Under the pieces are notes generated by a model. That model was not told the origin of the DNA, made no database searches, and worked only from the letters and a program-made list of their open reading frames with translations. A stretch of DNA of 64,000 bases. Origin: Alteracholeplasma palmae J233 (GTDB taxonomy: Bacteria; Bacillota_I; Bacilli_A; Acholeplasmatales; Acholeplasmataceae). How positions within the stretch are numbered: the first letter of the stretch is position 1; the number at the start of each line of letters is the position of its first letter. Made by a program: the position numbers and the translations under genes. The DNA lies in assembly GCF_000968055.1 (NCBI RefSeq), contig NC_022538.1, forward strand, positions 558,001 to 622,000, given 5' to 3'. Below are positions 53,601-60,632 of the stretch, in pieces.

Positions 53601-56395
53601 CATTGAGTTTACCAATAAACACTAAATGGGTAGAAAGAAACTATGTAATTCAAGCATATAACACAACAGGTGTAGTCATTAAAAATATTACATTAGCTGG
53701 AGGAAATGCAGGATTACTAGTAAATGGATCAGAAGTAACCGTAGAAAATGTTGAAGTTACAAATAACAGTTTTGGCGGAATTGAAGTATCTAAAGGTAAA
53801 AATGTAACATCAACACCAAAATTAACAGTTAATGGATTAACATATGTAACAACTAATAACTTACCAGTAATCTGGGTAGATAAAGTATCATCAATAGATG
53901 AATATGAAGTAAACGCTGAAGAACTTTCATCATATAAACCAGTAGGAAAAGATCAAGTATGGTATGTAGAAGCATCAAGAGTACCAATGACTGTTGAAGA
54001 AAACATCCAAAAAGCATTTGAATATAAATATGCAGATTACACATATAAACTGACTACAGCATTAGTAGGAGATGCATATGTAATAAACTCTAGCAGACTG
54101 GTAGAATCTAAATTTTTGATGAATGATTTAGCAAGATACTTAGGAGCACTATATAGAGTTGATGGAAGTGTAGTAAGAGAAATTACATTTAATGGTATTA
54201 AATATACATGGAATAATGAAGGGGAATTAAGTGGAAGTAACTGGATGAACGGTGAAACAACTTTAGTATCAGCAGTTACAACCCAATTCTTAGTAAATCC
54301 AAATCAATTAAGTTATGCATTTAATTTAAGTGATGGTGAGAACACAAAAGAACTTGTATTTATGATTTCTAAAGAAATACAATTGAGTGCAGACGTATCA
54401 AGTGAATCAGAACTAAGGATTGCAGTAGCAAACCCAGCTGTTAAAGCAATCAATTTAACAAATGGATTTAATCTTACTGAAACATCGACAACAGTAAAAT
54501 CAGGACTAGTAATTTCAAGACCATTAACATTAAATGGAAATGGTCACACATTAACAATGGATAATAAAACTGAGTGGCAAGGAAACTACATTATCCAAGT
54601 TATAAAAACTGAAGGTGTTATCTTAAATAACATTAAATTTGATGGCGGAGATGCAGCAATTCTAGTGAATGGAGCAGTTGTTGAAGTTAAAGATATTGTT
54701 TTAGGAAACCATGAATTTGGTGGAATAGAAGTGTCAACTGGTAAAACATCTGGTTTATTAACTCCAAGACTAACAGTTAACGGATTAATAACTTCAAAAT
54801 TAGCACCAACATTATCAGCAGTTTGGACAGAAGGAACACACTCAGAGTGGGTAACTTACTTAGGTTCAGAACAAACAATATTTATTAAACCAAATGGAGA
54901 AAAACAAACTTGGTTTGGACCAAAAGCATATATGTTTGAAACAGTAAATGTAACAACACAAGAAGAATTGAGATCAGCTTTAGAAAAACCAGAAGTTAAA
55001 GTGATTAATTTAGTAAATAATATTGAGTTATCAGAAGGTTTCTATCAAAAGACTAAAGCAGGTTTATTAATAAATAGAGCAGTGACAATCAATGGTAACG
55101 GAAAAGAATTATCAATGATAAGTGATGATGGATGGCAAGCAAACTACATACTACACATTTATAATGCAAGTGGAGTGATATTAGAAAATATTAAGTTTAA
55201 CGGTGGAGATGCAGCAATTCTATTAAATGGATCAGAAACTGAACTTAAAAATATTACTTTAGGAAGTTATGAATTTGGTGGTATTGAAGTTAAAAATTTA
55301 GCTAATAAAGTATCAGAATTATCAATGAATCAAGTTTCATATGGATCAAAAGAATTACCAGTAGTATGGTTTGATGGTATAACTACTGAAATAGTGTTTG
55401 AAGGATTAACTAAGATTCAATTAGTTGCGGCAAATGGTAAAGATCAAGTATGGTTTGTATCTAATGATTTTGTTCAAACTACAGCTTATGTAAGAAATGA
55501 AGTAGAGCTAAGATCATCAGTATTAAATAAAAATATAAAAACAATCATTTTAGTAAAAGATATAGAGTTAACAAACGCAATAGAAATTAATCAAAGAAAT
55601 GATTTAGTTTTAAATGGCTCAGGGAAAACTCTTATCCTACCTGAAATAACAGAGTTTAAGAGTTTTTATCTAATAAAGTTATACTTATCAGAAGTTGAAA
55701 TCAAAAATATTAAATTATTTGGTGGAGATGCAGGTATCTTAGTTAATGGATCTAAAGCGACTGTTGAAAATATTGAATTTTTAAATCATAGATTAGCAGG
55801 GATAGATTTATCTAAAGGTAAAGGCGTAACCATTAACCCAAGTTTACAAATTAAAGGTGCATTGAAACATAATCTTACTATTCAACCAGTTATATTGGTA
55901 GATGATGCTTCAATAAATTACCATCTTGAAGCTGACCTAGAAGCATATGGATTAAAACAAAATATATTAGGTTTAAAGATATTCTATGTTTCTGAAACAA
56001 TTTCAGAAGAAATTATTAACTATTTGATAGTAGCACAAGCTTATAAATACGATGATTATGAATATCTAGGGAAATTTAAAACAGGATATAATAAAGCAAT
56101 CTTAGAGATCAAAGAAGAACTAGTAAGGGATGCATATAAGGATTTAGCAAGATTATTAGGAGCTTTATATAGAGTTTCAAAAGAAAAAATAACTAAAATA
56201 GTATTTAATAATTTAGAGTATACTTGGAATGAAAAACTCGATAGAAAAGGTAGCAATTTTGAGTTAAATGGAGTAAGTTTGGTTAGCGTATTGTCTAATT
56301 ACATTTTAAATGATGAAGGACAAAAAGCTCAAATAACTATTCATACTATGGATGCAAGCCTAGATATTAATATCCAAATGAGTGTTGTAAAATAG
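47609..56395 (+). CDS. giant surface protein: seven InlB-type B repeats plus parallel beta-helix modules
   Basis: 2928 aa. N-terminal TM/signal anchor about 5-26, no LPxTG or C-terminal anchor. Residues about 33-515: seven Listeria-Bacteroides (InlB B / Flg_new) repeats, each with a GY-x-F-x-x-W core and an L-x-A-K-W end. Residues about 516-2930: about nine right-handed beta-helix modules with the cores INGNGNTL, VVIKNITLAGGNAGLLVNGSE and NNSFGGIEVSKG, separated by two copies of an Ig-like domain (starting APELET, about 904 and 1820) and four of a domain with MNDLARYLGALYRV (about 1211, 1510, 2126, 2800). The beta-helices resemble pectate-lyase-like glycan-binding or autotransporter-type rods. 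Probably an adhesin or glycan-degrading shaft; no catalytic residues identified. Confidence 0.85.
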   Translation: MKGLIKISSFFVGVLAIAGIVFWIISSQNKTKEYTVRFESEKVLVESKKVKKGEKLEEPTKPNRTGYDFDGWWKEPTYISEWKFTIDTVESDITLYAKWEPTVNETVTITFNTDGAPEIAPLIIDKGTKAELPTPKKEGYTFTGWHIGNVRFDSTKPVDNNITLTAKWEVITPETKSYKVVFNYDNNTPNLEVEILENGIITKPANPTKEGYVFSAWYVDNTEYNFNSPVTKDITVTARWIKEHTVTFTVDGTTYNTVKVTDNNKVLVPTNNPVKEGFIFKEWHNSNGELFNFESTITEDTEIVAYFEEKEANANYYTVTFNSNSGQSVASQELKEDQLVKEPGKLTKEGYNFLGWFLGETKYSFDTPIKSNLELVAKWEIHTFKVAIDYDYDGLTENKTVDWNTKIQLDNPTRESHDFVEWQLDGQTFDKETLITKDIALKAIWKIKTYEVTINPNNGSDVTTQTINWGERPQLLGKEDLSKEGYVFYAWYAGSIRDNENLLVKQNLEFKLKWAKAAATAEGLKDALTKIEADVPILITAPITLTEPLQLPAGALLDGGGQTISFAPIQEPVRFRSNAMLLNAVRMNTKTGLVIENSDSQLVHTKIAGATGFGITVKNAENVLIEDVEILDSEQGAILITGSTVTIKDVTMTNNFKNIIVEEGNKNPRVTTQGSLITNNTQALIIIEQEVENIENWFDTNLVAIRMENETRVQLVEELNETLGQAYTFRNGINTIVKDYKTLIDNVTIDNITLLDDINLTEQIIIRRALTLDGNNKTVTLDNRSGWDAQYLIQVYNATDVVIKNIRLQGGDAGLLVNASEVKVENITLDNHEFGGIEVSKGEKPTHTPALEVNGLTHTNINETLPIIWIDNLSTIGDYSVIVDGLKEYKHPKKDQQWYVLESYDTEAPELETNTIVNQDGKIIITIKANDENLHSLEIDHNFEGILPEFTVYASESNPYGTDALRNEFEKQGVEVVFESGKWTIIIDGSSYEKLIKNANSEFIVHFVIADKNGNKFGSMSPTTNENTIKVSLSEVGVETEEELRLAITNPNITAINLVNDIELKTSLVVTRPVVINGNGNVLSLPTNTEWVKGSYVIQAFKTTGVVIKNITLAGGNAGLLVNGSEVTVENVKVTNNSFGGIEVSKGKNVESTPILTVNGLTYVTTNNLPVIWVDQVSTIDEYEVNVEELSSYKPVGKDQVWYVEASRVPMTVKENIEAALDYKYEGYQYTGTFKLNGTEILATYAGIVESKSVMNDLARYLGALYRVDGSIVKEITFNGIKYTWNNEGKLSGSNWMNGETTLVSAVTTQFLVNPTQLSYDFILSDGENTETLTLTIDEATRVSVEVKDELGLRIALGNFRVAEIILTKGFELSQSLVVTRPVVINGNGNVLSLPTNTEWVKGSYVIQAFKTTGVVIKNITLAGGNAGLLVNGSEVTVENVEVTNNSFGGIEVSKGKNVTSTPKLTVNGLTYETTNNLPVIWVDKVSSIGAYEVITNLESYEPNGKDQVWFVSEGKGALNLEDTIEAAYGYKYEKYTYNGKLNKETLEVTYTLNMDEKYYVLMMNDFARYMGALYRVERSSVKGIIYDGVTYTWNESRGLKGSNWMNGDKTLVEVLVAKYKENPTKEITVSLIGKETKEITFKLDIVANVSDETGLRLAVKNPGVREIILTKGFELKASLVLERPIVINGNGNTLSRPIRTDWVERNYVIQAYNTTGVVIKNITLAGGNAGLLVNGSEVTVENVKVTNNSFGGIEVSKGENVTSTPKLTVNGLTYVTTNNLPVIWVDKLAKGEYEVRVDGLKEYNHPTKNQVWYVVENYDTEAPELETKTMVNENGTIVITIKANDENLHSLEIDHNFEKLGLPEFTVYASESNPYGTDALRNQFESYGVTVIFKDGQWTITLDGAAYKTLITKEPKEFVVYFVIADKNGNKFGSMSPTTNENTIRVSLSEVGVENEEELRLAITNTKVKVINILNDIKLETSLVLERPVVINGNENTLSLPINTKWVERNYVIQAYNTTGVVIKNITLAGGNAGLLVNGSEVTVENVEVTNNSFGGIEVSKGKNVTSTPKLTVNGLTYVTTNNLPVIWVDKVSSIDEYEVNAEELSSYKPVGKDQVWYVEASRVPMTVEENIQKAFEYKYADYTYKLTTALVGDAYVINSSRLVESKFLMNDLARYLGALYRVDGSVVREITFNGIKYTWNNEGELSGSNWMNGETTLVSAVTTQFLVNPNQLSYAFNLSDGENTKELVFMISKEIQLSADVSSESELRIAVANPAVKAINLTNGFNLTETSTTVKSGLVISRPLTLNGNGHTLTMDNKTEWQGNYIIQVIKTEGVILNNIKFDGGDAAILVNGAVVEVKDIVLGNHEFGGIEVSTGKTSGLLTPRLTVNGLITSKLAPTLSAVWTEGTHSEWVTYLGSEQTIFIKPNGEKQTWFGPKAYMFETVNVTTQEELRSALEKPEVKVINLVNNIELSEGFYQKTKAGLLINRAVTINGNGKELSMISDDGWQANYILHIYNASGVILENIKFNGGDAAILLNGSETELKNITLGSYEFGGIEVKNLANKVSELSMNQVSYGSKELPVVWFDGITTEIVFEGLTKIQLVAANGKDQVWFVSNDFVQTTAYVRNEVELRSSVLNKNIKTIILVKDIELTNAIEINQRNDLVLNGSGKTLILPEITEFKSFYLIKLYLSEVEIKNIKLFGGDAGILVNGSKATVENIEFLNHRLAGIDLSKGKGVTINPSLQIKGALKHNLTIQPVILVDDASINYHLEADLEAYGLKQNILGLKIFYVSETISEEIINYLIVAQAYKYDDYEYLGKFKTGYNKAILEIKEELVRDAYKDLARLLGALYRVSKEKITKIVFNNLEYTWNEKLDRKGSNFELNGVSLVSVLSNYILNDEGQKAQITIHTMDASLDINIQMSVVK
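47705..49155 (+). repeat. seven InlB-type B repeats (coding)
   Basis: Tandem units of ~65-70 codons beginning near 47705, 47930, 48140, 48340, 48557, 48755 and 48950; conserved Gly-Tyr/Phe-x-Phe-x-x-Trp core and terminal Trp. DNA is diverged, only the protein pattern repeats. Confidence 0.8.
50315..54400 (+). repeat. higher-order tandem duplication inside the giant gene
   Basis: The beta-helix core recurs at 50921, 51848, 52757 and 53669 (steps 927, 909, 912 nt; 2748 nt in all), all in frame. 50811-50952 is identical to 51738-51879 over 142 nt. The Ig-like and MNDLARYLGALYRV domains also recur 2748 nt apart (50471 and 53219; 51371 and 54119) and stay nearly identical at DNA level, so amplification or gene conversion is recent. 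Confidence 0.85.
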
Positions 56396-56443
56396 TATTA
56401 TTTAAAATCATGTAATAATCAAAAGAATATTCAATTTGATAAT

Positions 56444-56602
56444 TTAAACTTTAAGAAATTTGAAGTAAAAAGGAAAGGCTTGATCCCGATATTCAATCGG
56501 GGTTAGGCCTTTTAATTTACTTTGATAACATTTCTCATTATAAAAATCTATGTATCTTTTGATTTCATTTATTTCTATAGTCATTGAAAATAAAGAGATA
56601 TT
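56444..56602 (-). mobile_element. C-terminal remnant of an IS3-family transposase
   Basis: On the minus strand one frame ending with TAA at 56444-56446 encodes EINEIKRYIDFYNEK, then QSKLKGLTPIEYRDQAF. This is the hallmark end of IS150/IS3-group transposases (Y-I-x-Y/F-Y-N-x-x-R/C-x-Q-x-K-L-K-G-L-S/T-P-x-x-Y-R). Upstream the frame is closed by a stop near 56603 and neither the DDE residues nor terminal repeats are found, so only ~50 codons survive. It marks a former insertion between the giant gene and the metal transporter. Confidence 0.8.
56474..56516 (+). terminator. hairpin likely terminating the giant gene, formed by IS remnant sequence
   Basis: AAAGGCTTGATCCCGAT pairs with ATCGGGGTTAGGCCTTT (several G-U), 5-nt loop, followed by TTTT-A. 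It lies ~80 nt after the giant gene stop, inside the IS3 remnant; probably co-opted (inference). Nothing else recognisable lies in 56396-56443. Confidence 0.6.
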
Positions 56603-56691
56603 TTAAGGTTAACCTTATAATTTTAATTAAAGTTGTTGACAACACACACTTTTTAATGCTATACTAAAAACATAATTAAGGTAAGCCTTAA
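56603..56691 (+). promoter_or_regulatory. promoter and two DtxR-type operators of the metal transporter operon
   Basis: TTGACA at 56636-56641, 18-nt spacer, TATACT at 56660-56665. Operator 1, TTAAGG-TTAA-CCTTAT at 56603-56618, lies upstream; operator 2, TTAAGG-TAAG-CCTTAA at 56676-56691, covers the region just after the predicted start. Both share the 6-4-6 palindromic form of DtxR/MntR/TroR sites, and a DtxR-family gene (60633) sits downstream of the operon, so metal-dependent repression is likely. Confidence 0.8.
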
Positions 56692-56706
56692 AAAGGAGAG
56701 AAACAG

Positions 56707-57630
56707 ATGAAGAAAATAATAACACTCATAATTACACTAGTTTCTACTTTGATTTTATTTGGTTGTCAAGGTAGATCAGGTTATACATATGTAGAAGGAA
56801 AAGTAAATATAGTAGCAACCACTACAATGTTAGGGGATTTAGCTAGACAAATAGGACAAGATAAAGTATCAGTAGTTAACTTAATGCCAGTAGGAGTAGA
56901 CCCTCACCTTTACCAAGCTAAAGCTAGTGATACTAATGCTTTAAGAAAGTCAGATTTTATTCTATATAATGGATTACATTTAGAAGGTAAAATGGTAGAT
57001 ATCTTAGATGGATTTAAAGGAAAGAAAACATATGTTAATGTAGGTGAAGAACTTGAAAAAGCAAATGCTCCCTTATTAGAATGGGATGGTGGAGATGATA
57101 AAGATCCACATGTTTGGTTTGATGTTGAAAATTGGATAGTTGCTGCTAAGGCATTAGGTAGAGAACTTGCTTTACATGATAAAACAAATGAAGCATTCTA
57201 CAAAGAAAGCACAGAGGCTTACATACTTAAATTAAGTGAACTGCATACTTGGATTAAACAAAGAGTTTCTGAGTTAAAAGAAGAACAAAGAGTGCTTGCT
57301 ACTGCACATGATGCCTTTGCATACTTTGCTAGAGCATATGGATTTGAAGTAGAGTCTATTCAAGGAATTTCAACAGACTCAGAAGCCTCAACTGCAGATA
57401 TAACAAGATTAGTAGATACTGTTATAAACAAAAATATTAAAGCAGTTTTTATTGAAAGTTCAGTCCCAAGAAAAACAATTGATTCAGTTATTAGTGCAGC
57501 TAAAAGTAGAGGTCACCAACTAGTAATTGGCGGAGAATTATACTCAGATTCACTTGGCGATGGCGCTGATTCAGAATATATTCAGGCTGTAAAAACGAAT
57601 GTTAATATTATCGTAGATGCACTTAAATAG
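56707..57630 (+). CDS. metal ABC transporter substrate-binding lipoprotein (TroA/MntA/ZnuA type)
   Basis: 307 aa. Seen: lipobox LFGC (Cys20), VATTTMLGDLARQIG, the His ligand in GVDPHLYQAK, KDPHVWFDVENW (second His), TAHDAFAYFARAYG (third His) and an Asp near IGGELYSDSLGDGADS. Four-ligand sets of this cluster A-I group bind Mn, Zn or Fe; no His-rich ZnuA loop is present, which slightly favours Mn/Fe. GGAGAG precedes the ATG; first gene of the operon. Confidence 0.92.
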   Translation: MKKIITLIITLVSTLILFGCQGRSGYTYVEGKVNIVATTTMLGDLARQIGQDKVSVVNLMPVGVDPHLYQAKASDTNALRKSDFILYNGLHLEGKMVDILDGFKGKKTYVNVGEELEKANAPLLEWDGGDDKDPHVWFDVENWIVAAKALGRELALHDKTNEAFYKESTEAYILKLSELHTWIKQRVSELKEEQRVLATAHDAFAYFARAYGFEVESIQGISTDSEASTADITRLVDTVINKNIKAVFIESSVPRKTIDSVISAAKSRGHQLVIGGELYSDSLGDGADSEYIQAVKTNVNIIVDALK

Positions 57631-57645
57631 AAAGAAGTGGTTAAA

Positions 57646-58392
57646 TTGGTTAAAGAATATATTAAAGTAGAAGATGTTACAGTATCATATGATTTAAGAC
57701 CTGTATTATGGGATATAGACCTTAAGATTCCACAAGGAGTCTTAATGGCTATAGTAGGACCAAATGGGGCGGGTAAATCAACATTAATAAAGACAATGCT
57801 AAAGCTATTAAAGCCTGTTTCAGGGACAATTACCTTTGATGGTAAACCGTATAAAGAGGTTCAAAAACAGATTGCTTATGTTCCTCAAAGAGGATCTGTA
57901 GACTGGGATTTTCCAACCAATGTATTAGATGTTGTTCTTATGGGGCGATATGGACATGCAGGATGGTTTAAAAAAATAAGTAAAGAGGATAAAAATAAAG
58001 CTTTATTAGCACTAGAAAAAGTAGGAATGGAAAATTATAAAGATAGACAAATATCAGAATTATCTGGGGGACAACAACAAAGAGTCTTTCTAGCAAGAGC
58101 TTTAGTTCAAGATGCGGATATTTACTTTATGGATGAACCATTCCAAGGGGTAGATATAAAAACAGAACGTGCAATTGTTGCTTTACTAAAAGAATTAAAA
58201 AAAGAAAATAAAACAGTTATCGTTGTGCATCATGACCTAGAGACAGTAAAAGAGTACTTTGACTGGGTAACAATGATTAATATGAAAGTCATTGCCTCAG
58301 GAAAAGTAGCAGAAGTATTTACTGATGAAAACATTAAAAACACCTATCAAAATAATCAACTAACAGATATCAAGGAAAAACATCATGTTTGA
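57646..58392 (+). CDS. metal ABC transporter ATP-binding protein
   Basis: 248 aa. Walker A GPNGAGKST near 41, Q-loop VPQRG near 84, signature LSGGQQQR near 140, Walker B IYFMDEPFQGVD near 160, switch HHD near 200. The start TTG at 57646 is preferred over GTG at 57637 because AGAAG-TGG falls at proper distance from it; three residues are at stake. The 3' end overlaps the next gene by 8 nt. Confidence 0.92.
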   Translation: MVKEYIKVEDVTVSYDLRPVLWDIDLKIPQGVLMAIVGPNGAGKSTLIKTMLKLLKPVSGTITFDGKPYKEVQKQIAYVPQRGSVDWDFPTNVLDVVLMGRYGHAGWFKKISKEDKNKALLALEKVGMENYKDRQISELSGGQQQRVFLARALVQDADIYFMDEPFQGVDIKTERAIVALLKELKKENKTVIVVHHDLETVKEYFDWVTMINMKVIASGKVAEVFTDENIKNTYQNNQLTDIKEKHHV

Positions 58393-59425
58393 TTTTATTA
58401 CTAACTATACTGTTAGAACCGTTTTAATTGGCGCTGTTTTACTTGGTATTGTTAGTGGTGTTTTAGGTGTTTTTACACTTCTAAGAAAACAGGCTTTAAT
58501 TGGAGATGCCATTTCTCATGCTACACTACCTGGTGTCGTACTAGCATTTATATTTACTAAACAAACCTCGCTAGAAATACTTTTATTAGGTGCAGCTTTC
58601 GCCTCAGTTATTTCTATGGGCCTCATTGCTCTTATTAAAAAATATAGTAAGGTGAAATACGATGCATCTTTGGCATTAATCTTATCTTCATTCTTTGGTT
58701 TTGGACAATTATTATTATCAATTATAAGAGATACGGCAGGTCAAGATCAAGCTAAATTAAGTAAATTTATTTTTGGACAAGCAGCAACAATGTCCACCCA
58801 AGATATTTATATACTTATGGGAGTGTTGATTATTGTATTAGTTGTTATTGTTGTTTTTTGGAGACACTTGAAACTTTATATATTTAATCAAGAATATTAC
58901 CAAAGTTTAGGTTTTAAAGGATATCTCATTAATATCTTAATTTCAATGATGACTATCTTAGTAATTGTTTCAGGTATTCAAACAGTAGGAGTTATTTTAA
59001 TGAGCTCATTATTGATTGCCCCTGGGGTTGCCGCTTCACAATGGAGTGATAAACTTAAAATACAAGTATTATTAGCAGGACTTTTTGGAGCGATTGCTTC
59101 CTTTATTGGAGTTTTAGTTAGTACAAATATGGCAACTGGGCCATCTATTGTAGTCGTTGCCAGTATAATTGTTATATTGTCTTTATTAATTGCCCCTAAA
59201 AAAGGTATTTTATGGAAAGAATATAAGATGCATCAACATAAAAAGCAAATTAATCAATATAAAGAATTGATTCATATTTATGAAGAAAAAGAAATAAATG
59301 AAGATAAAAAGAATGGGTTAACCCTTTTTATAGAAGAAGGATACCTAGATTATCATGAAGGGAAGTATAGCTTAACTCCTAAGGGTAAACAAAAAGTATT
59401 AGCTTTACTAACAGGTGAACTATAA
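58385..59425 (+). CDS. metal ABC transporter permease 1 with C-terminal winged-helix-like domain
   Basis: 346 aa. About eight TM helices (1-270) with GDAISHATLPGVVLAF near 38-53, as in ZnuB/MntB/TroC; then a soluble tail of ~70 residues ending DYHEGKYSLTPKGKQK, which has the look of the wing and last helix of a DtxR-type winged-helix domain. Such fusions occur in some TroC/MntC-like permeases. Probably cytoplasmic; may sense metal or regulate the ATPase (inference). One-base overlap with the next gene. Confidence 0.88.
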   Translation: MFDFITNYTVRTVLIGAVLLGIVSGVLGVFTLLRKQALIGDAISHATLPGVVLAFIFTKQTSLEILLLGAAFASVISMGLIALIKKYSKVKYDASLALILSSFFGFGQLLLSIIRDTAGQDQAKLSKFIFGQAATMSTQDIYILMGVLIIVLVVIVVFWRHLKLYIFNQEYYQSLGFKGYLINILISMMTILVIVSGIQTVGVILMSSLLIAPGVAASQWSDKLKIQVLLAGLFGAIASFIGVLVSTNMATGPSIVVVASIIVILSLLIAPKKGILWKEYKMHQHKKQINQYKELIHIYEEKEINEDKKNGLTLFIEEGYLDYHEGKYSLTPKGKQKVLALLTGEL

Positions 59426-60534
59426 TGGAAATATCTGTATTATTTATCGCAATATTAACTTCAATTTCATGTTCTATTCTAGGGGTATTTCTAGTCTTAA
59501 GAAAAATGTCTATGATGATTGATGCCATTTCTCATACTGTTTTATTAGGAATAGTCATTGCCTTTATGTTTGTAGCAGATCTCTCATCACCGCTCTTAGT
59601 GGTAGGTGCTACTTTGATGGGTTTGGTTACTGTCTTTTTAACAGAGTTTCTAGTTAAAACTAAAAGAACAACAGAAGATGCAGCAACCGGCGTTATTTTC
59701 CCACTCTTATTTAGTTTAGCGATTATCATTATTTCAAAAAGCTATGGTGGTGTACATTTGGATGTGGATGCTGTTTTATTAGGAAAACTAGAATTGGCAT
59801 CATTTGATCAATTAGTAGTCAATGGTGTTGAAATAGGACCTAAGTTACTTTACTTAATGGGTGGTATGCTAGTTATTAATTTAGTTGTTACAAAACTATT
59901 CTTCAAAGAATTTAAAATAGTGAGTTTTGATTCAGCACTTGCAGCTACATTAGGGTTTGCCCCATGGATTATTAACTATTTATTGATGACACTTGTCTCT
60001 TTAACTGCTGTATCTGCATTTAATGCAGTCGGAACAGTATTAGTGATTGCACTTATGATAGGGCCAGCTATTACAGCTCTTTTAGTAACCAAAAATCTTT
60101 CTAAAACTATCTTACTTTCTGTTGGAATAGGTATATTTGATAGTGTTATTGGATACGTTTTAGCAATTTATTATGATGTAAGTATTGCAGGGATGATTTC
60201 AACAGTGATTCTTGTTGTCTTTTTACTAGTCTTAGTTTTTGAACCTAAAAAAGGAATTCTTACAACAGTTATTAGAAGAAAAATTCAAAAAAATGAATTT
60301 GCTGTAACAACCCTACTAATGCACATTAGAAACCATACATTAAGCCAAGAAGCATCGGTAGAAACAAATGTTCATGAAATATATAAAGAGTTAAATTGGA
60401 ATAAAGAATATTATAATAAATGCTTAAACAGAGCCTTTAATAAGCAATATATCACTAAAGAAAGTGATTTATTAAGGTTGACTGAAATAGGTGATGCATA
60501 TTTGAAACTTAAAAGTAAGGATTTTGTTAGATGA
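59425..60534 (+). CDS. metal ABC transporter permease 2 with C-terminal winged-helix-like domain
   Basis: 369 aa. Same architecture: about eight TM helices with IDAISHTVLLGIVIAF near 33-48, then a ~90-residue soluble tail (about 280-369) with a helix-turn-helix-like stretch and DLLRLTEIGDAYL, the wing pattern. The paralogous permeases presumably form a heterodimer (as TroCD). Gene followed by terminator at 60538-60561, before the regulator gene. Confidence 0.88.
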   Translation: MEISVLFIAILTSISCSILGVFLVLRKMSMMIDAISHTVLLGIVIAFMFVADLSSPLLVVGATLMGLVTVFLTEFLVKTKRTTEDAATGVIFPLLFSLAIIIISKSYGGVHLDVDAVLLGKLELASFDQLVVNGVEIGPKLLYLMGGMLVINLVVTKLFFKEFKIVSFDSALAATLGFAPWIINYLLMTLVSLTAVSAFNAVGTVLVIALMIGPAITALLVTKNLSKTILLSVGIGIFDSVIGYVLAIYYDVSIAGMISTVILVVFLLVLVFEPKKGILTTVIRRKIQKNEFAVTTLLMHIRNHTLSQEASVETNVHEIYKELNWNKEYYNKCLNRAFNKQYITKESDLLRLTEIGDAYLKLKSKDFVR

Positions 60535-60537
60535 AGC

Positions 60538-60561
60538 AACGCGTTTATATACGCGTTTTTT
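60538..60561 (+). terminator. intrinsic terminator after the metal transporter operon
   Basis: AACGCGT (60538-60544) with ACGCGTT (60551-60557), 6-nt loop, then T-run. Confidence 0.88.
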
Positions 60562-60601
60562 CTTTTTAAGCATAAAACATCATAAATATTAAAATTTAAT
60601 A

Positions 60602-60610
60602 TGTTATAAT
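60602..60610 (+). promoter_or_regulatory. extended -10 promoter of the DtxR-family gene
   Basis: TGTTATAAT, 23 nt before the ATG. Immediately upstream 60587-60602 is an AT-only palindrome (TATTAAA-A-TTTAATA) that could be an operator, but AT bias makes it weak evidence. Confidence 0.65.
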
Positions 60611-60632
60611 AATTTATAAAGAAGGTGAAGTC

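Noticed and set aside
49072-54044. Minus-strand reading frames within the giant gene
   Set aside because: They mirror the repeats of the plus-strand gene, have no SD sites and encode low-complexity products.
47705-56395. Regular repeats suggesting a CRISPR or satellite array
   Set aside because: The repeats keep one reading frame over 8.8 kb and encode InlB B and beta-helix modules; period is hundreds of nt and there are no spacers.
60587-60602. AT-only palindrome upstream of the DtxR gene as autoregulatory operator
   Set aside because: It does not resemble the TTAAGG-N4-CCTTAA sites and such palindromes are common by chance in DNA this AT-rich.
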